Source of the DNA: an uncultured Lachnospiraceae bacterium
GTDB lineage: Bacteria; Bacillota; Clostridia; Lachnospirales; Lachnospiraceae
DNA: 23,440 bases
Assembly (NCBI GenBank): GCA_910586005.1
Contig: CAJUHG010000046.1
Coordinates: forward strand, 1-23,440
Direction of reading: 5' to 3'
Made by a program: the position numbers and the translations under genes. The stretch's first letter is position 1; each line of letters begins with the position of its first letter. A model generated the notes under the pieces. It had not been told where the DNA came from. It made no database searches and saw nothing but the letters and a program-made list of their open reading frames with translations. This document shows, one piece after another, positions 1 to 8,003 of this stretch.

Positions 1-3000
1 TTTTCTGTAAATCCAAAGCTGCTTGATAAGCAGTTTTGTAAGCCTTCCAGCTTGCTTCTGTGTAAAGTCCTTTGTTGCTATCTGCTACGGTGTAATCCTT
101 GATTGCCTTTGCTAAGGTTGCTACCCAAGGTTTTGGCTGTTCTGCCTTTTTCAAACTTTGATGAGCTTTTTGTAAATCAGCAATTGCTTTCGTTACCTCT
201 GCTTCTGTATAGCTGTTTGCAGCTTTCATATCTTTAACTGCTTTTAATGCTGCTGCATAGACTTTCCAGCTTTCTGCTGTATAATCTTTCTCACTACTAT
301 CTGCTACTGTGTAATCTTTGATTGCCTTTTCCAAAAGAGAATCTAATGTTACTAAACCTTTTAAAATATCATTCAAAGCTGCTGTACACTCATCCACTAC
401 ATTTGGATCGTTTCCAGGATTTTTCAAAATAGCTTGAGCTTTTGCATAAGCATCATCAAATCCCTTCCAGCTCTCTGCTGTGTAATCTTTTGCCTGAAGT
501 TTTCCTGCTTTTTCTACAGCTTCATTTAATTTTGTAGTATCTGGTACACCTGCTACTGCCTTGATACAAATATAATTGAGAATTGGATCTCCATCTTTAT
601 TTGTTCTATTTGGATTATGCACAAATAAATTCAATTCTCCATCTTTTACTGCTGTTCGATATGTTTTGGTAATCCATTTATTTTGAGTTAAAGCTAAACT
701 AGTTTCTACTGTTTTTCCTTCTAATGTAATATTGACATTTCTAGTTGACCAAGGATTTCTAAATCCAACTGTTACTTCATAAGTATTCTTTAAAATGCCA
801 TCAAAATTATCCACAGCAGATGGAACCTCAAAAGCATAACGGAATCCAGTCTTTTCTTTATCAAAGGTAATATCCTCTGACATATGAATATAGGATAATC
901 CAACATCATAAGAATCATCACCAGCTTTTACTACTTCAGAATTAGCATCTGAAGCTGCAAGTCCCCATACTGCTCCTGTTGTTGCATCAGCTCCATAAGA
1001 TTGATCCATACTAGACTGTAACAATCCCATAATCTCTTTGGAAGGAATTTCAGATACATCTGGGGTACCACAATTTACAGTATAAAGTACATATTTATTT
1101 GCTTCTAATTTTTCCTTAGTAAGAACTACATTATAATTTCCTGTTTCATTCTTATTGTCACCTTCGCCACCTTGAGAGGAGGGCTCTAATGCTTTTACTG
1201 CTGCCTGTAAATTATGGAAAGCTTCTTTTAATGCTGCGGCATCTGCCTGTTGATTTTCAAAAACAGTTTTTGATTGTGGAAGAACACCCTGCAGTGCACT
1301 CCAGCTTGTTTCTGTATATAAAGTAGAAGTCAGCTTTTCTACCTTAGCAATCAAAGCTCCTAAATCCAAACGTAACTCCTCAGGAGTTTTTTCAGCAGGT
1401 TTTTTCTTTAGTCCCTTAATTGCATCTTGTAATGTTTTCTTTGCATTTTCAATCTGTGTCTTTTTAATAGTTGCTTGCTTTAACAGATTTTCTGCATCTG
1501 TCAAGGCTTTACTAAATACCTCTGTTGTCTCTGTTGTGTATAATTCTATATCAATCTTATTTGCTTCATCTAATACTGCTTGCAAACTAGCTTTATCTGC
1601 CTCAGAAGCAACTAATTGATCCAATGCACTTTGGAGTCCTGTTACTGCTGCATCCACACTTGCTTGTGTAGCATCTGACTTTAGCAACTGATTCATACCT
1701 TCTGTTACTGCTACATCCACTGCTGCTAAGGATTCTTCTAAATAATCTCCACGCTTTAGAGTTCCTGCCTGATTTAACAGAGATTTCAGCGCATCTTGTT
1801 CCAAAATATTTTGAATTCGAATCCAGCTCAATATAGGAGGATCTTCACTTTCTTTTTCTACTGATAAGGTAACCACTTGATCTTCTGTTAATTTCAAGGA
1901 GGTTGTTTCCTCTGCTGTCTGATCACTGTTAAACTTAAAGACACCCCAATCTACATTAGGAGTTGTAGAGGTTCCAAAATAAGCTCTTATATATGTAGGA
2001 CGATGCTTAAGCCAATTCCACCAGTCATAGAATCCAAATGTTACAGAATAATTTCCTGTTGTCATAGGAAGTTTGTATTGAATTTTTGTATTCTCTAGAT
2101 TATCTTTCTCACAATACCATCCATGTCCATTGGAACCAGAATCTGTCTTACCCTGTTGAGTATTTACAGATTCTGTATAACCCCAAGAACCTTCTGCATA
2201 AGCCTTGTCTGCCACTTCATTTTTAAGTCCGGCAGCAGCATTTAAAATTGCATACTGTGTAGAATCTACCCAGTTACAGTCAATAAAGTACTGTAAGTTT
2301 GCTAGTACAATCTGTACAGGTTGACTTACTGTATAGTCAGTTCCATCTACAGTACCTTCAACAGAAATTGTACTAAGGTTAGCACCTGTAAATTTTTCAG
2401 TATTTACTGTTTCCCAAGTTACTGTCTTTTCTACTTCGCTACCATCTACTGTCTTTGCCTTCACTGTTTTTGGAAGCTGTGGAATCACTCCATTTACCGT
2501 GTAAATCGTTTCTAGCTTTGGAATCTCAGAGATTACTTCCTCTCCATCCTGATAAGCAGAAATAAGAATATAGCTTATCATTGGACTTTCTTTAGTATTA
2601 CTAGCTGATTTTACTGCTTTTACACTTAAAGTTCCGTCTGCCTCTAGAATTGTCTTATAGGTTCTAGTTACACCTGACAATGGCACCAGACCTTGTATCT
2701 TTGTCTCTCCATTGATAATAAGATCAGTAGCTCTTGTACTATTATTCCAAGGGTCTTTCATGGCAACTGTTACATTGTAGCTACCTGCTGGTAAATCAAA
2801 TTGATATTCTATACCAGTTGGGCACTCACGAACGCTTTCCCAACGGTCTGAATCAGTGTAATATGCAGCAGTATTGTCTCCCACATATCCCCAATTTTTA
2901 CCAGATACTGGATCCTCTCCATATTTCTGTTCTAACACACTATTATAACGGCCAAATTGTTCATCAGCAGCTAAACTATGTGGATTAGAAGTACCTACAT

Positions 3001-5377
3001 CTACAAAATAAAGTAAATTGCCTTCTGGAGCTTCTGGCGTTCCAGAAACTACATTAGAACTTCCACCCAAAGTATCTTCTACTTGGATATAATAAGTGGT
3101 TCCATTGGTAAGTCCTTTTATCACTGCATTATTGGAATTAGCAGTAATTGTCTGGTCTAAATTTTCCTCACTCGTTCCATATTTTACAGTATAGCTTCCA
3201 CTGCCATTTACTTCATCAAAACATACCATCAATGCGCCATCATAAGAAATAACTTTTCTTATAGTAGTAGCACTCATAGAAACCTTACCATGAATCAATC
3301 TGGCATGGCTCAAAGTTAAAGATGCATCTGTGGTAGTTTGTTCTGATGCCATAGTTACTGTTATGGTATGTTTGCCATTTGCAAGTTCACCTGTATCACA
3401 CAAAATGGATTCTGGCATTTCTAATTCATCCTTTAAATCCACTTCTGTTGCTTCTCCATTATCTACAGCTACTAATACTTTTCCACCTGTAGGAGATTTT
3501 GTTCCCATCAAGATGGCATGTGTTCCTTCAAAGGTAAAAGTTGCAGATGCACCTGCTGTTGTAGTTGTTTGGTCATTCCAAGTTCCAGTATAAGTAAATT
3601 TATTCACATCTGATACATTTACATTTGCATCAGAAGGAGCTACTACATCTGCTTCTACAATCTGAGCATAATTATCCATATTTGCTTCAACATCAATTAC
3701 ATAAGTAGAAACAGAATTTTTTGGCAAGGTTACATCTAAGATACCATCTGTAATATCTAAAGTACCTTCTACTAATTCACAATTTTCTGTATTAGAAGTA
3801 CGATAAAGTTCAACGGCTCCTCTATTGGCAAATGCAGATAAATCTACAGTTGTGTTCCGCTCATTTGAGAAGTTTTGTGCAACAATTACTAATTCTTTTC
3901 CATCTGGAGATAATGCTGCACACATATCAGAATCACCAATTTCAATCATGGTATAACCAGCTTTTAAATATTTACTATATTGCATCATAGTATAAAGCTG
4001 TTTGGTAACTACCCAATATCCTTCTTCTGGAACACCTTTTTTGGGAGTTCCATTGGTATTTACCAAATTGGTATGATACTCTGGCACTGGTCCATCAGAT
4101 TCAAATACCGCATGAATCAATCCCCAGTTCTCATTATGTAACAAACATTCATATTCACTGTCTGCCACCAACCAAGCTACCCATGCAGAAGGCTGCATAT
4201 ATTTCAAGTCTGCCATAATTCCTTTACTCTGCCATTCGGTTTGAGCTTCTTCCATAGAATTATGGTCATGTGTTCCACCACCCTTGGTAATTTCAGACAT
4301 CCATAAATCTTTATCATAGGATTGTGCTAACTTACGCAAGGTATTACGCTCATTGTCATCACCACTATAAGTATGAGCACCAATCGTAGTCATTGTATTC
4401 TTAGCTGCTGTAGTTAATTGTTTAAAGGTACTAATTGCCTTTCCTAAGGAAGTCTCATCTGTTCCAGTAATTTCAACATGTGATAAAGAACCCTTAAACT
4501 CTTCTGCATCTAATGCATTCTTCATTGCTACTAGCATATTAGACTGTTCTGTTCCTGGTTTAAAAACACAACCTTCCTGCTTTGTACTTCCATTTGCCCA
4601 ATAATTGGTATCAGGCTCATTCATAGGTTCAATAAAATCCACTTTCGTTCCAAATTTTTCACTTAAATTATTATCAATCCACTTTGCTGCTCTTGCCATA
4701 TAAAGAGCAAAATTATCATATTGATCTGTTTTTAAGTTAGAAGATGCATTATCTCCACCAGTAGAACTTCCAGATTTTGTCATATAATAAGGTGGAGAAT
4801 TAGAGAATACTTCATTGATAATATCATTCTCAGTGCCATTTTTCTCAGCGGTTTGTTTACGCCACCGATTTGCTGCTTCCAACATCCAAAGCTGTCCTGC
4901 ATCATTCATATCTTCTGTTTTTTTACTATAAAACTTATCTGCATCAAAAGTTCCTTTTCCATCTGCTGTTCCAGTCATATCCACTGTCCAACCTGGCACA
5001 AGTCCCTCCACACGCTTAATGCTGGTATTTTCTTTGTCGCCACCACCTACATTGTAACGTACAATGTTTAGATTTAAATAGTCTGGAGAAAATGCTAACT
5101 CCGCAATTTCTTCTCGGTCTGGAGTTCCATTTCCATTAAAATCTTTGTCTCCCCAAGAACCAATAATATTGCCCCACCAACACATAGATGTTCCCCAACC
5201 ATCTAAGGTCTGATAATGAATTTCTGGATTTACAGGAATTTCCCCTGCAACCACATTTGTTCCAGCAGCAGCTTTGACTGTTAATGCAGGTAATTCAGAA
5301 ATAGCTGTATTTGCTATCATTACACCAGTCAGTACTCCTGCTAGAACTCGTTTGAGATGTTTCATCCTCGCTTTCAT
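1..5377 (-). CDS. Secreted multimodular GH30-family glycoside hydrolase with carbohydrate-binding-like modules and FIVAR repeats (C-terminus outside window)
   Basis: The frame is open from ATG 5377 to position 1, giving 1,792 residues with no stop, so the gene is truncated only by the window edge. GGGAGG lies 7 nt before the ATG. Residues 1-37 look like a signal peptide (basic start, hydrophobic core, cut near VKA-A). Residues about 45-575 resemble GH30, especially the PF14587/endo-beta-1,6-galactanase type: GWGTSMCWW near the start, acid/base E254 in NEP, and nucleophile E362 in WMSEI, 108 residues apart. Then follow a beta-sandwich (585-695), FN3 (700-785), binding-like module A (786-942), an Ig-like Big_4 type domain (950-1028), module B (1028-1190), three FIVAR repeats (1190-1400), module C (1413-1610) and three more FIVAR repeats (1611 to the edge, the last partial). 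It is probably anchored or secreted and acts on plant polysaccharide. The exact substrate is inference; other GH30 activities such as xylanase or glucosidase remain possible. Confidence 0.85.
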   Translation of the reverse strand, partial: MKARMKHLKRVLAGVLTGVMIANTAISELPALTVKAAAGTNVVAGEIPVNPEIHYQTLDGWGTSMCWWGNIIGSWGDKDFNGNGTPDREEIAELAFSPDYLNLNIVRYNVGGGDKENTSIKRVEGLVPGWTVDMTGTADGKGTFDADKFYSKKTEDMNDAGQLWMLEAANRWRKQTAEKNGTENDIINEVFSNSPPYYMTKSGSSTGGDNASSNLKTDQYDNFALYMARAAKWIDNNLSEKFGTKVDFIEPMNEPDTNYWANGSTKQEGCVFKPGTEQSNMLVAMKNALDAEEFKGSLSHVEITGTDETSLGKAISTFKQLTTAAKNTMTTIGAHTYSGDDNERNTLRKLAQSYDKDLWMSEITKGGGTHDHNSMEEAQTEWQSKGIMADLKYMQPSAWVAWLVADSEYECLLHNENWGLIHAVFESDGPVPEYHTNLVNTNGTPKKGVPEEGYWVVTKQLYTMMQYSKYLKAGYTMIEIGDSDMCAALSPDGKELVIVAQNFSNERNTTVDLSAFANRGAVELYRTSNTENCELVEGTLDITDGILDVTLPKNSVSTYVIDVEANMDNYAQIVEADVVAPSDANVNVSDVNKFTYTGTWNDQTTTTAGASATFTFEGTHAILMGTKSPTGGKVLVAVDNGEATEVDLKDELEMPESILCDTGELANGKHTITVTMASEQTTTDASLTLSHARLIHGKVSMSATTIRKVISYDGALMVCFDEVNGSGSYTVKYGTSEENLDQTITANSNNAVIKGLTNGTTYYIQVEDTLGGSSNVVSGTPEAPEGNLLYFVDVGTSNPHSLAADEQFGRYNSVLEQKYGEDPVSGKNWGYVGDNTAAYYTDSDRWESVRECPTGIEYQFDLPAGSYNVTVAMKDPWNNSTRATDLIINGETKIQGLVPLSGVTRTYKTILEADGTLSVKAVKSASNTKESPMISYILISAYQDGEEVISEIPKLETIYTVNGVIPQLPKTVKAKTVDGSEVEKTVTWETVNTEKFTGANLSTISVEGTVDGTDYTVSQPVQIVLANLQYFIDCNWVDSTQYAILNAAAGLKNEVADKAYAEGSWGYTESVNTQQGKTDSGSNGHGWYCEKDNLENTKIQYKLPMTTGNYSVTFGFYDWWNWLKHRPTYIRAYFGTSTTPNVDWGVFKFNSDQTAEETTSLKLTEDQVVTLSVEKESEDPPILSWIRIQNILEQDALKSLLNQAGTLKRGDYLEESLAAVDVAVTEGMNQLLKSDATQASVDAAVTGLQSALDQLVASEADKASLQAVLDEANKIDIELYTTETTEVFSKALTDAENLLKQATIKKTQIENAKKTLQDAIKGLKKKPAEKTPEELRLDLGALIAKVEKLTSTLYTETSWSALQGVLPQSKTVFENQQADAAALKEAFHNLQAAVKALEPSSQGGEGDNKNETGNYNVVLTKEKLEANKYVLYTVNCGTPDVSEIPSKEIMGLLQSSMDQSYGADATTGAVWGLAASDANSEVVKAGDDSYDVGLSYIHMSEDITFDKEKTGFRYAFEVPSAVDNFDGILKNTYEVTVGFRNPWSTRNVNITLEGKTVETSLALTQNKWITKTYRTAVKDGELNLFVHNPNRTNKDGDPILNYICIKAVAGVPDTTKLNEAVEKAGKLQAKDYTAESWKGFDDAYAKAQAILKNPGNDPNVVDECTAALNDILKGLVTLDSLLEKAIKDYTVADSSEKDYTAESWKVYAAALKAVKDMKAANSYTEAEVTKAIADLQKAHQSLKKAEQPKPWVATLAKAIKDYTVADSNKGLYTEASWKAYKTAYQAALDLQK
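51..350 (-). repeat. Pair of near-identical FIVAR repeat starts inside the GH30 gene
   Basis: Two FIVAR units begin with the same 11 residues, KAIKDYTVADS, encoded around 77-117 and 293-333. The DNA is also close to identical there. The offset is about 216 bp (72 codons). The other FIVAR units in the protein are much more diverged, so this pair looks like a recent internal duplication. FIVAR repeats are helical stalk-like units seen in surface proteins of Gram-positive bacteria. Confidence 0.7.
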
Positions 5378-5458
5378 ACTTTTTCCTCCCTTTCATGGGT
5401 TTATAATTACAGAAAATGGTGCACATTTGTTCTTTTTTTACACCATCTCTATATTAAG

Positions 5459-5487
5459 ATTTTAGTTATCTAGCATACTTTTTTCAA
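5459..5487 (-). promoter_or_regulatory. Sigma-A type promoter of the GH30 gene
   Basis: On the minus strand the -35 is TTGAAA (5482-5487), the spacer is 17 nt and the -10 is TAAAAT (5459-5464). The predicted start is near 5452, leaving a leader of about 75 nt before ATG 5377. The leader contains the inverted pair ATGGTG (5416-5421) / CACCAT (5441-5446), which could be an operator half-site pair or a weak hairpin. This promoter separates the enzyme from the upstream lacI-type gene. Confidence 0.6.
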
Positions 5488-5532
5488 GTGTTTTAGTAAA
5501 ATTTTTATCCAACAAATAGTTTTTAGTAATAA

Positions 5533-5575
5533 TAGATAAAAACAGAGTTCAAACTTTACAATTTGAACTCTGTTT
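5533..5575 (-). terminator. Rho-independent terminator downstream of the LacI-family gene
   Basis: A perfect 14-bp stem is formed by 5540-5553 and 5562-5575 (AAACAGAGTTCAAA and its complement) with an 8-nt loop. Read on the minus strand it is followed by TTTTTATC. It lies about 215 bp past the LacI-family stop codon and just before the GH30 promoter, so it would insulate the two genes. Confidence 0.75.
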
Positions 5576-5788
5576 CACAAAAAAATTTATGCAATTTGAC
5601 GAACGTATTTTTAGACTTTATGGAAAATCTTACATTTCTTATTTCAGGAAATCCTTTCATTTTGAACGAGAAAATATTTTTACTGAACTATTATAAAACT
5701 AAAAAAATTCCATCTTATTTTCAATTACTCTATAATTTCTCCTAAAAAATAAGTTAATATTAAAAAATAGAAATTTTTCTATCAAACA

Positions 5789-6826
5789 TTAAAAAGGATA
5801 CACTGGTTTTACACTCTCACGAATATGTAACACACATGGTACAGATATTTTTAATGGAATGGCATTTTCTTCTTTGGTGACTCGTTCTAACAACCATACT
5901 GCATTTTTTACCATTTCTTCTATATTGATGCAAATACCAGAAAGGCTAGGCTGCGTTAAAGTTGCTAATACTGTATCATTATAACTTAAAATACTAAAAT
6001 CTCCTGGAACTTGATGCCCCATAAGTTGAAGTGCACGCAACACTCCCATAGCAGTAGTTTCATTAAAGGCAAAAAAAGCAGTAACTTTTTTGTCTGTATC
6101 TTTTAATCCACTAAAATATTCTGCAAGTCTTTCTGCCACATCATTTTCTTGCCATATTGTATCAATTAATACCCCTTGTACTTCTTCTTCACAATGTTCA
6201 AGATAATCAGAAAAAAACCTTCGTCTAGATTCTAATGCTTGTCGCCCAGTGGAATCTGTAGAAAATTCAGGTCCCACAAAAGCAATCTTCTCATGTCCTT
6301 GTTCAATAAGATAATCCATTCCCTGACGAATTCCAACCTCATAATCTGGAACAACAGAACAGAACTCTTCTGGATATGGTGCAGAATCCAAAAAAACAAT
6401 TTTAGATGTACACTTTCGCATCGCTGCAATCTGCTCTTCTCGAAACTGACCAATAGCTAAAATCCCATCCAACGCCTTAGGCACAACACTTCTGTAACAT
6501 CCACTATTTATATCATATTGCATCATCACTGTTTCCATTCCATTGTTAAAACAACAGTTCTCAGCGTTCCCTTTTAAATATAAATAATATGGGTCTTTTC
6601 CAGCATCTTGCACACTGTTCATCTCTACAATACCAATTCGCCGATGATCTCCAAAACTTCTTTTGCTATTTCCATGTTTAGAAGAATAATCAATTTTTCC
6701 TGCAGCTTCCAAAATCATTTTGCGGGTACTATCTGTTACATTTAAGGTAGCATCCTCATTCAAGACTCTAGATATAGTTGCAATGGAATATCCAGTTATT
6801 TCTGATAATTCTCTTAAAGTAGCCAT
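5789..6826 (-). CDS. LacI/GalR-family transcriptional regulator
   Basis: The product has 345 residues, a normal length for the family. The N-terminal helix-turn-helix is at about residues 3-23 (TLRELSEITGYSIATISRVL), followed by the hinge helix region and a periplasmic-binding-protein-like sensor domain. The C-terminal part contains the family signature around ILSYNDTVLATLTQPSLS. It acts in the cytoplasm as a sugar-responsive DNA-binding protein, usually a repressor. The start ATG 6826 follows GCGGAG at suitable spacing. It lies upstream of the secreted GH30 enzyme on the same strand but is separated by a terminator and an independent promoter, so control of that enzyme is a reasonable inference, not shown. 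The effector cannot be read from the sequence. Confidence 0.9.
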   Translation of the reverse strand: MATLRELSEITGYSIATISRVLNEDATLNVTDSTRKMILEAAGKIDYSSKHGNSKRSFGDHRRIGIVEMNSVQDAGKDPYYLYLKGNAENCCFNNGMETVMMQYDINSGCYRSVVPKALDGILAIGQFREEQIAAMRKCTSKIVFLDSAPYPEEFCSVVPDYEVGIRQGMDYLIEQGHEKIAFVGPEFSTDSTGRQALESRRRFFSDYLEHCEEEVQGVLIDTIWQENDVAERLAEYFSGLKDTDKKVTAFFAFNETTAMGVLRALQLMGHQVPGDFSILSYNDTVLATLTQPSLSGICINIEEMVKNAVWLLERVTKEENAIPLKISVPCVLHIRESVKPVYPF

Positions 6827-7194
6827 AATTTTAAACTCCGCTGTTTTCTTTTTTCCAATTACTCATAAAAGAATTTTCCATGCACAAATATAACAGGTGC
6901 TTACACACCTTCGTATGGCAGAACCCGTATAGGCAAACATGAAAATTCATTAAATAAAATCATATCATGATTTTTTCCTAATTACAAGATGAAACTTATT
7001 AGTTATGACTTTTCTAACAACAATTCAGTCCTATATCTATTACTACTATTATTTCTTCCCTTATAATGGGGATAATAGTAATAGATATAGGACTGAATTG
7101 TTGTTTATCATTCTCAAACAAAGCCAATAAATATAAATTAATTTTAAATTTAATAAAATGTTTTATCCTAAGAATATTATAACTCTTCTTGAAT
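6827..7194. other. Intergenic region between LacI-family gene and rubredoxin gene
   Basis: This 368-bp gap contains two things. The lacI leader (about 6880-6955) is less AT-rich than its surroundings and holds a small hairpin, AGGTG-TGTAAG-CACCT on the minus strand. The second is a 90-bp near-palindrome at 7016-7105. I see no coding frame with a ribosome-binding site. Confidence 0.6.
7016..7105. repeat. Long inverted repeat, 30-bp perfect arms
   Basis: Positions 7016-7045 and 7076-7105 are exact reverse complements (outer end AACAACAATTCAGTCC). The 30-nt centre (7046-7075) continues the pairing after a small offset and has its own partial symmetry around TTATAA. The arms are AT-rich and no U-tract follows on either strand, so it is not a canonical terminator. 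It lies 90 nt past the rubredoxin stop and could act as a 3' end structure, or be a small MITE-like element. No clear target-site duplication is visible. Confidence 0.8.
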
Positions 7195-7353
7195 TTATTC
7201 TTTTACAAATACTTCTTTACCTAAACCACACCAAGGACAAACCCAATCTTCTGGTATATCCTCAAAGGCAGTTCCTGGAGCAATTCCATTCTCTGGATCT
7301 CCAACTTTTGGATCATACACATAACCACAAGGTTCACAAATATATCTATCCAT
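7195..7353 (-). CDS. Rubredoxin
   Basis: The reading frame encodes 52 residues, the usual size for rubredoxin. Both iron-binding CxxCG knuckles are present: CEPCGYVYDP near the N-terminus and CPWCGLGK near the C-terminus, with GDPENGIAPGT and EDIPEDWVCP between them. The four cysteines bind one iron atom, and the protein carries single electrons in the cytoplasm, typically to oxygen- or peroxide-reducing enzymes in anaerobes. ATG 7353 follows AAGGAGG at good spacing. It appears monocistronic: the next upstream gene is about 290 bp away. A tryptophan follows the proline in the second knuckle, where valine or leucine is more common. Its place next to the feo operon fits an iron/redox neighbourhood. 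Confidence 0.93.
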   Translation of the reverse strand: MDRYICEPCGYVYDPKVGDPENGIAPGTAFEDIPEDWVCPWCGLGKEVFVKE

Positions 7354-7523
7354 TTTACATCCTCCTTTATACAACTAAAAGTATATCCTTGGATAAAAAA
7401 AATATACCTTAATATAAATATTCAATATATTATTTTATATTTTTATTATATACAAATAAAACTTTTTTATATTTTTCCATTTAACCTATTATTTAATAAA
7501 TTATAAAAAATTTTCTTTCTAAA

Positions 7524-7561
7524 TAATTTTATATTTAATTTAAAAATTAAATATAAAATTA
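7524..7561. repeat. AT-only inverted repeat after the feo operon
   Basis: A stem of about 18 bp made only of A and T is formed by 7524-7541 and 7544-7561, with a 2-nt loop. It lies about 80 bp past the last gene of the feo operon. On the minus strand a T-rich stretch follows at some distance, so it may help end or protect that transcript. Pure AT composition makes chance symmetry more likely here than elsewhere. Confidence 0.5.
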
Positions 7562-7642
7562 ATATATTTAAAAAGTTGTCTCTTCTAGGGCATTCCATGA
7601 TGCTCATATAACCGTTTCACAAGGTATAGTTTCATATTAAAA

Positions 7643-7939
7643 CTAATTTTCTTTTGTTTCATTACACTTTTTCATTAAAATTTCTGTTAAAGCATTACTG
7701 CTACTTGTATGACATCTAATTACATTTGCCTGAACTTTTTCTGCCTCTGTCAGAGCACAACGTACCATTTTATGAGAAACTGTATTAGTAAAAAGTACCA
7801 CTAAATCTGGATTTCCAATTTTCTCTTTTAAATTACCTGACATCTGAGTAAACACTTTTGCTTTACATTTATATTCCTTACATATTTTCTTATATTGGTG
7901 AACCATTCTGTCATGTCCCCCAATAATTACCACACTCAT
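7643..7939 (-). CDS. DUF2325 family protein of the feo operon
   Basis: The product has 98 residues from ATG 7939, which follows GTAGGAGG; a longer frame from a GTG at 7972 has no ribosome-binding site, so the shorter start is chosen. The N-terminus MSVVIIGGHDRM and the later VVLFTNTVSHKM and CHTSSSNAL segments match the small Rossmann-like DUF2325 family. The biochemical role of this family is not established to my knowledge. The gene follows feoB by 64 bp on the same strand, so it is probably the last gene of the iron-uptake operon. The conserved Cys and His residues near the C-terminus could bind metal, which is inference. Confidence 0.75.
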   Translation of the reverse strand: MSVVIIGGHDRMVHQYKKICKEYKCKAKVFTQMSGNLKEKIGNPDLVVLFTNTVSHKMVRCALTEAEKVQANVIRCHTSSSNALTEILMKKCNETKEN

Positions 7940-8003
7940 ACTACTACCTCCTACAATAATTTTCTCTTTCACTAATCTGTATACAATAGCTACTCCAATG
8001 CAT

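Larger units (their letters stand above)
5378..5788. other. Intergenic region between LacI-family gene and GH30 gene
   Basis: This 411-bp gap holds the terminator at 5533-5575, the GH30 promoter at 5459-5487 and the GH30 leader. The stretch 5576-5788 is very AT-rich and I see no gene or clear structure in it. No CG-centred palindrome of the classic LacI/GalR operator type is evident anywhere in the gap. Confidence 0.6.

Noticed and set aside
5416..5446. ATGGTG/CACCAT pair in the GH30 leader as a definite LacI-family operator
   Set aside because: LacI/GalR operators are usually compact, CG-centred palindromes. This 6-bp pair is 19 nt apart and not CG-centred, so it is mentioned only as a possible element.
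7940..7972. N-terminal extension of the DUF2325 protein from GTG 7972
   Set aside because: No ribosome-binding site precedes it, whereas ATG 7939 has GTAGGAGG and gives the normal family start.
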